Shown here: positions 13,577 through 16,058 of the stretch, piece after piece
How positions within the stretch are numbered: the first letter of the stretch is position 1
Layout: every line of letters begins with the position of its first letter
Assembly (NCBI GenBank): GCA_012511915.1
Contig: JAAZFB010000128.1
Span: 1 to 16,058, forward strand
Direction of reading: 5' to 3'
Length of the DNA: 16,058 bases
From: Clostridiaceae bacterium
GTDB taxonomy: Bacteria > Bacillota > Clostridia > Monoglobales > Firm-18
Notes under the pieces: model-generated
What the model saw: the letters and a program-made list of their open reading frames with translations, nothing else
Databases searched by the model: none
What the model was told of the DNA's origin: nothing
Position numbers and translations under genes: made by a program

Positions 13577-15556
13577 TCATAGCAACATCAAATTAAACTG
13601 TTCTTCATCTATTATTGTTATGCCCAATTGCTGAGCTTTTGAAAGTTTACTTCCGGCATCTTCACCAGCAAGTACAAAGTCCGTCTTAGCCGAAACGCTA
13701 CCTGATACTTTGCCACCACGCTCCTCTATTAAAGCCGCTGCCTGTTCGCGCTTATATGTGGGCAGTGTACCTGTTAATACAAAAGTTTTCCCGCTAAAGC
13801 GGTGGTCGGTATTATCTGTTTGGTATGTTAAATCAACACCTGCAAATCGTAGCTTGTTAATTATATCCCATGTATTATCATTATCAAAATAGCTCACTAT
13901 GCTTTGTGCAATAGTATCGCCGATATCATTTATTTGTGAAAGCTGTTGCGCTGTTGCATTTGAAACGGCATCTATATTACCGTAGTGTTGCGCAAGCACC
14001 TTTGCTGTTTTACTGCCAACTAAGGGGATACCAAGTGCAAAAATCACTTTGTCAAGCCCTGCATTTTTGGATTTTTCTATTGCATTTAATAAGTTGGTTG
14101 CGGACTTGTCCGCCATTCGTTCAATTTTAAGTAAGCTCGTCTTATTTAAATAATATAAATCGGCTACTGTTTTAATAAGATTATTGTTTACAAGCTGTTC
14201 AGAAACCGCCTCGCCCAACCCATCAATGTTCATCGCGCCACGCGATGCAAAATGCATTATATGCCTGAGTCTTTGAGCGGGGCAGGTGGGGTTTATACAC
14301 TTTGTTGCCGCTTCGCCCGGTTGTCGCAAAACAGTGCTTTCACAGGCGGGGCAACGGGCAGGCATTTGGAAAACCTTTTCGTTACCGCTGCGCTTTTGTT
14401 TAACGCTTTTTATAACCTCCGGGATAATATCCCCGGCCTTTTGAATAATCACAACATCGCCTATTCGGATATCTTTTTCGGTTATGTTGTCGATATTATG
14501 CAGGGTTGCTTTTGATACTGTAGAGCCTGCAATTTTCACCGGTTGCAAAACTGCGTTTGGGGTGAGTACACCCGTTCTGCCAACTTGTACTACAATGTTT
14601 TCTAACACAGTTTCCTTTTGCTCGGGAGGATACTTATATGCGACTGCCCACTTGGGAGCCTTTGCTGTACTTCCCAATATCCGGCGTTGTGCAAGTGAAT
14701 TTACCTTTACAACTGCACCATCAATATTAAAGGGCAGGTTTTCACGCTGTGCGCCGATCCGGTCGATTTCGGACAATACATCTTGAATATTTGAAAAAAC
14801 CTTATATGATGGTGTAACACTAAACCCGAGTGATTTTAACAATTCAAGCCCTTGAGAATGGGTTTCAAGCGTTTTTTGGGTAATTTGCTGTATGTTGAAA
14901 ACAAAAATATCCAAGCCCCTTCTTGCGGTGATTTTACTATCAAGCTGGCGCAATGAGCCCGCTGCGGCATTTCGTGGGTTTGCAAACAATGGCAGGTCAT
15001 CATCTTGACGTTGTTCGTTAAGCTTTTCAAAATTTTCAATTGTCATATATACTTCGCCGCGCACTTCCAAATAATTAGGTGCATTGTCTATTTTTAGCGG
15101 GACGCTTTTTATTGTTTTTAGATTTTGTGTAACATTTTCCCCGACAACACCGTCTCCCCTTGTTGAACCCTGAACAAAAAAACCGTTTTGATATTCTAAA
15201 GAAACAGAAAGGCCGTCTATTTTAGGCTCTACAACATATTGTACCTCTTGCGGGTGTAACAGCTTTCTTACATTGCTATCAAAGTATTCAACATCCGCTT
15301 TTGAAAATACGTCGTTTAAACTCTCCATAACAACCGCGTGTGTAACGGTACCAAACGCTTCAAGCGGACCACCGCCTATTCTTTGAGTGGGTGAATCGGG
15401 TGTTATTAAATGGGGGTTTGCTTGCTCTAACTGTTTTAGTTCGTTCATTAGGGCGTCATATTCAAAATCAGAAATGGTAGGGTTGTCCCTAACATAATAA
15501 TTATAATTGTGCAGTTCGATTTGTCGCTTTAACTCTGAGATTTTTTCCTTTGGCAT
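13577..15556 (-). CDS. ligA: NAD-dependent DNA ligase LigA
   Basis: Seals nicks in replication and repair using NAD. All domains are present in the 659 residues: Ia domain (about 1-65, with YYVRDNPTISDFEYDALMNEL), adenylation domain with nucleophile Lys112 in KIDG (112-115), RGDGVVGENVT, and NPRNAAAGSLRQLD, OB fold (about 315-395), zinc finger Cys402/405/420/425, helix-hairpin-helix repeats (about 440-570) and BRCT (about 583-659). The usual PMLSL segment reads VVMESLNDVFS, a variant. ATG 15556 follows GGTGGTG, a moderate ribosome site. It is the first gene after a sigma-A-type promoter and is followed closely by gatCAB; pcrA, often upstream of ligA in Bacillus, is not here. Confidence 0.98.
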   Translation of the reverse strand: MPKEKISELKRQIELHNYNYYVRDNPTISDFEYDALMNELKQLEQANPHLITPDSPTQRIGGGPLEAFGTVTHAVVMESLNDVFSKADVEYFDSNVRKLLHPQEVQYVVEPKIDGLSVSLEYQNGFFVQGSTRGDGVVGENVTQNLKTIKSVPLKIDNAPNYLEVRGEVYMTIENFEKLNEQRQDDDLPLFANPRNAAAGSLRQLDSKITARRGLDIFVFNIQQITQKTLETHSQGLELLKSLGFSVTPSYKVFSNIQDVLSEIDRIGAQRENLPFNIDGAVVKVNSLAQRRILGSTAKAPKWAVAYKYPPEQKETVLENIVVQVGRTGVLTPNAVLQPVKIAGSTVSKATLHNIDNITEKDIRIGDVVIIQKAGDIIPEVIKSVKQKRSGNEKVFQMPARCPACESTVLRQPGEAATKCINPTCPAQRLRHIMHFASRGAMNIDGLGEAVSEQLVNNNLIKTVADLYYLNKTSLLKIERMADKSATNLLNAIEKSKNAGLDKVIFALGIPLVGSKTAKVLAQHYGNIDAVSNATAQQLSQINDIGDTIAQSIVSYFDNDNTWDIINKLRFAGVDLTYQTDNTDHRFSGKTFVLTGTLPTYKREQAAALIEERGGKVSGSVSAKTDFVLAGEDAGSKLSKAQQLGITIIDEEQFNLMLL

Positions 15557-15585
15557 AATACACCACCAAAAACAATATAAGAGAT

Positions 15586-15614
15586 ATTATATCAAAAAAA
15601 TAAATAATTAACAA
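15586..15614 (-). promoter_or_regulatory. Sigma-A-type promoter for ligA-gatCAB
   Basis: On the minus strand TTGTTA (15614-15609), a 17-base AT-rich spacer, then perfect TATAAT (15591-15586). Transcription would begin near 15579, about 23 bases before the ligA ATG. It starts four bases after the yunB stop, separating housekeeping expression of ligA-gatCAB from the sporulation gene upstream. Confidence 0.75.
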
Positions 15615-15617
15615 GGT

Positions 15618-16058
15618 TTATAACTGAAAATTAGCATAATTGTTTGGGGTTTTCCCTATAATTATTGCATGGGTCAAGGGCATTGTGGTGGCAATTGCAG
15701 TTGAGATATTTCCTGAGGGCATTAGTGCATTTACCGTTATTTTTATGTCAATGTATGCTTCGTGCTTTGTTTGGTTGATGCCAGCGTTTGTAAATGAATT
15801 TTTGAAATCTATTTCCATTATGCCCCCCATTACTAATTTAAGAGGAATGACATGTCCCCTGCCGGCTATAAACTCACCGCCGAACAGACTGCCCAAAGGG
15901 ATTCCTATTTCGCTTTGTTGCGTTTCCTCGATTTTTTGTTGTATATCAAGTGAAATTTGCGATTTTAATACATTCATTTTTGCCGTATTTGCAATTATCG
16001 CGGTAATTTCGCCCTCAGGATTTTTTTGTATATCGAATAAATCGGCATAGTCCATTTG
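15618..16058 (-). CDS. yunB: Sporulation protein YunB, 3' part
   Basis: The frame stays open to the right edge, so the N terminus, including the membrane anchor expected in the family, lies outside; 146 residues are visible of about 230-250. Visible marks are the pattern D(L/Y)x-DLFDIQKNPEGEITAI-NTAKMN near the left, IPLGSLFGG, a long VIPLKLVMGGIMEIDFKNSFTNAGINQTKHEAYIDIKITVNALMPSGN segment, and the closing LTHAIIIGKTPNNY. These match YunB, a mother-cell sporulation protein of unknown biochemical function in Bacillus. The ligA promoter begins just after its stop; a read-through transcript into ligA is possible because no terminator is seen. Confidence 0.87.
   Translation of the reverse strand, partial: QMDYADLFDIQKNPEGEITAIIANTAKMNVLKSQISLDIQQKIEETQQSEIGIPLGSLFGGEFIAGRGHVIPLKLVMGGIMEIDFKNSFTNAGINQTKHEAYIDIKITVNALMPSGNISTAIATTMPLTHAIIIGKTPNNYANFQL

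Noticed and set aside
1..16058. CRISPR array, tRNA or rRNA genes, insertion sequences, prophage genes
   Set aside because: No regularly spaced repeats, cloverleaf signatures, transposase motifs or phage gene families were seen on either strand.

Overview
The window reads as chromosomal core DNA of an endospore-forming, low-to-moderate-GC Clostridia-type Firmicute. Five or six sporulation-associated genes (yabM-like, yabP, yabQ, spoVT, ytxC, yunB) and a GatCAB amidotransferase support this. I see no insertion sequence, prophage, CRISPR array, rRNA or tRNA gene. Genes are tightly packed and the standard code with all three stop codons fits. Start codons are unusually relaxed: five TTG, one GTG, and two genes with no ATG, GTG or TTG start at all.

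Plus-strand block 1-3735 is a translation and modification operon: 3' part of prfA (RF1), sua5 (threonylcarbamoyl-AMP synthase), a ywlE-type phosphatase, rimI (ribosomal-protein N-acetyltransferase) and tsaD (t6A transferase). Sua5 and TsaD catalyse the first and last steps of tRNA t6A synthesis. The ywlE-like gene and tsaD appear to begin at AUU and AUA codons behind good Shine-Dalgarno sites. After a 256-base AT-rich gap containing DnaA-box-like words, 3992-7589 carries a compact version of the Bacillus yabM-rqcP-yabP-yabQ-divIC-yabR cluster (flippase-like protein, RQC factor, spore-coat/cortex proteins, division protein, S1 protein). A strong sigma-A-type promoter precedes divIC and a perfect terminator hairpin closes the block.

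Minus-strand block 7640-9978 holds spoVT, ytxC and a DUF6873/pentein-like gene. spoVT converges on yabR, whereas in Bacillus it lies upstream of yabM in the same direction; it has its own sigma-G-like promoter. A structured inverted-repeat element lies between ytxC and spoVT. A divergent spacer (9979-10136) with two hairpins leads into a 55-residue four-cysteine protein on the plus strand.

The minus-strand block 16058-10329 reads yunB (partial), ligA, gatC, gatA, gatB. The ligA-gatCAB part looks like one operon behind a clear sigma-A-type promoter. It provides NAD-dependent DNA ligase and the transamidation route to Gln-tRNA(Gln) and/or Asn-tRNA(Asn).

No obviously new multi-gene system stands out. 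The best leads are the paired non-AUG starts in ywlE and tsaD, the inverted-repeat element at 8305-8386, and the long hairpin before the four-cysteine gene.
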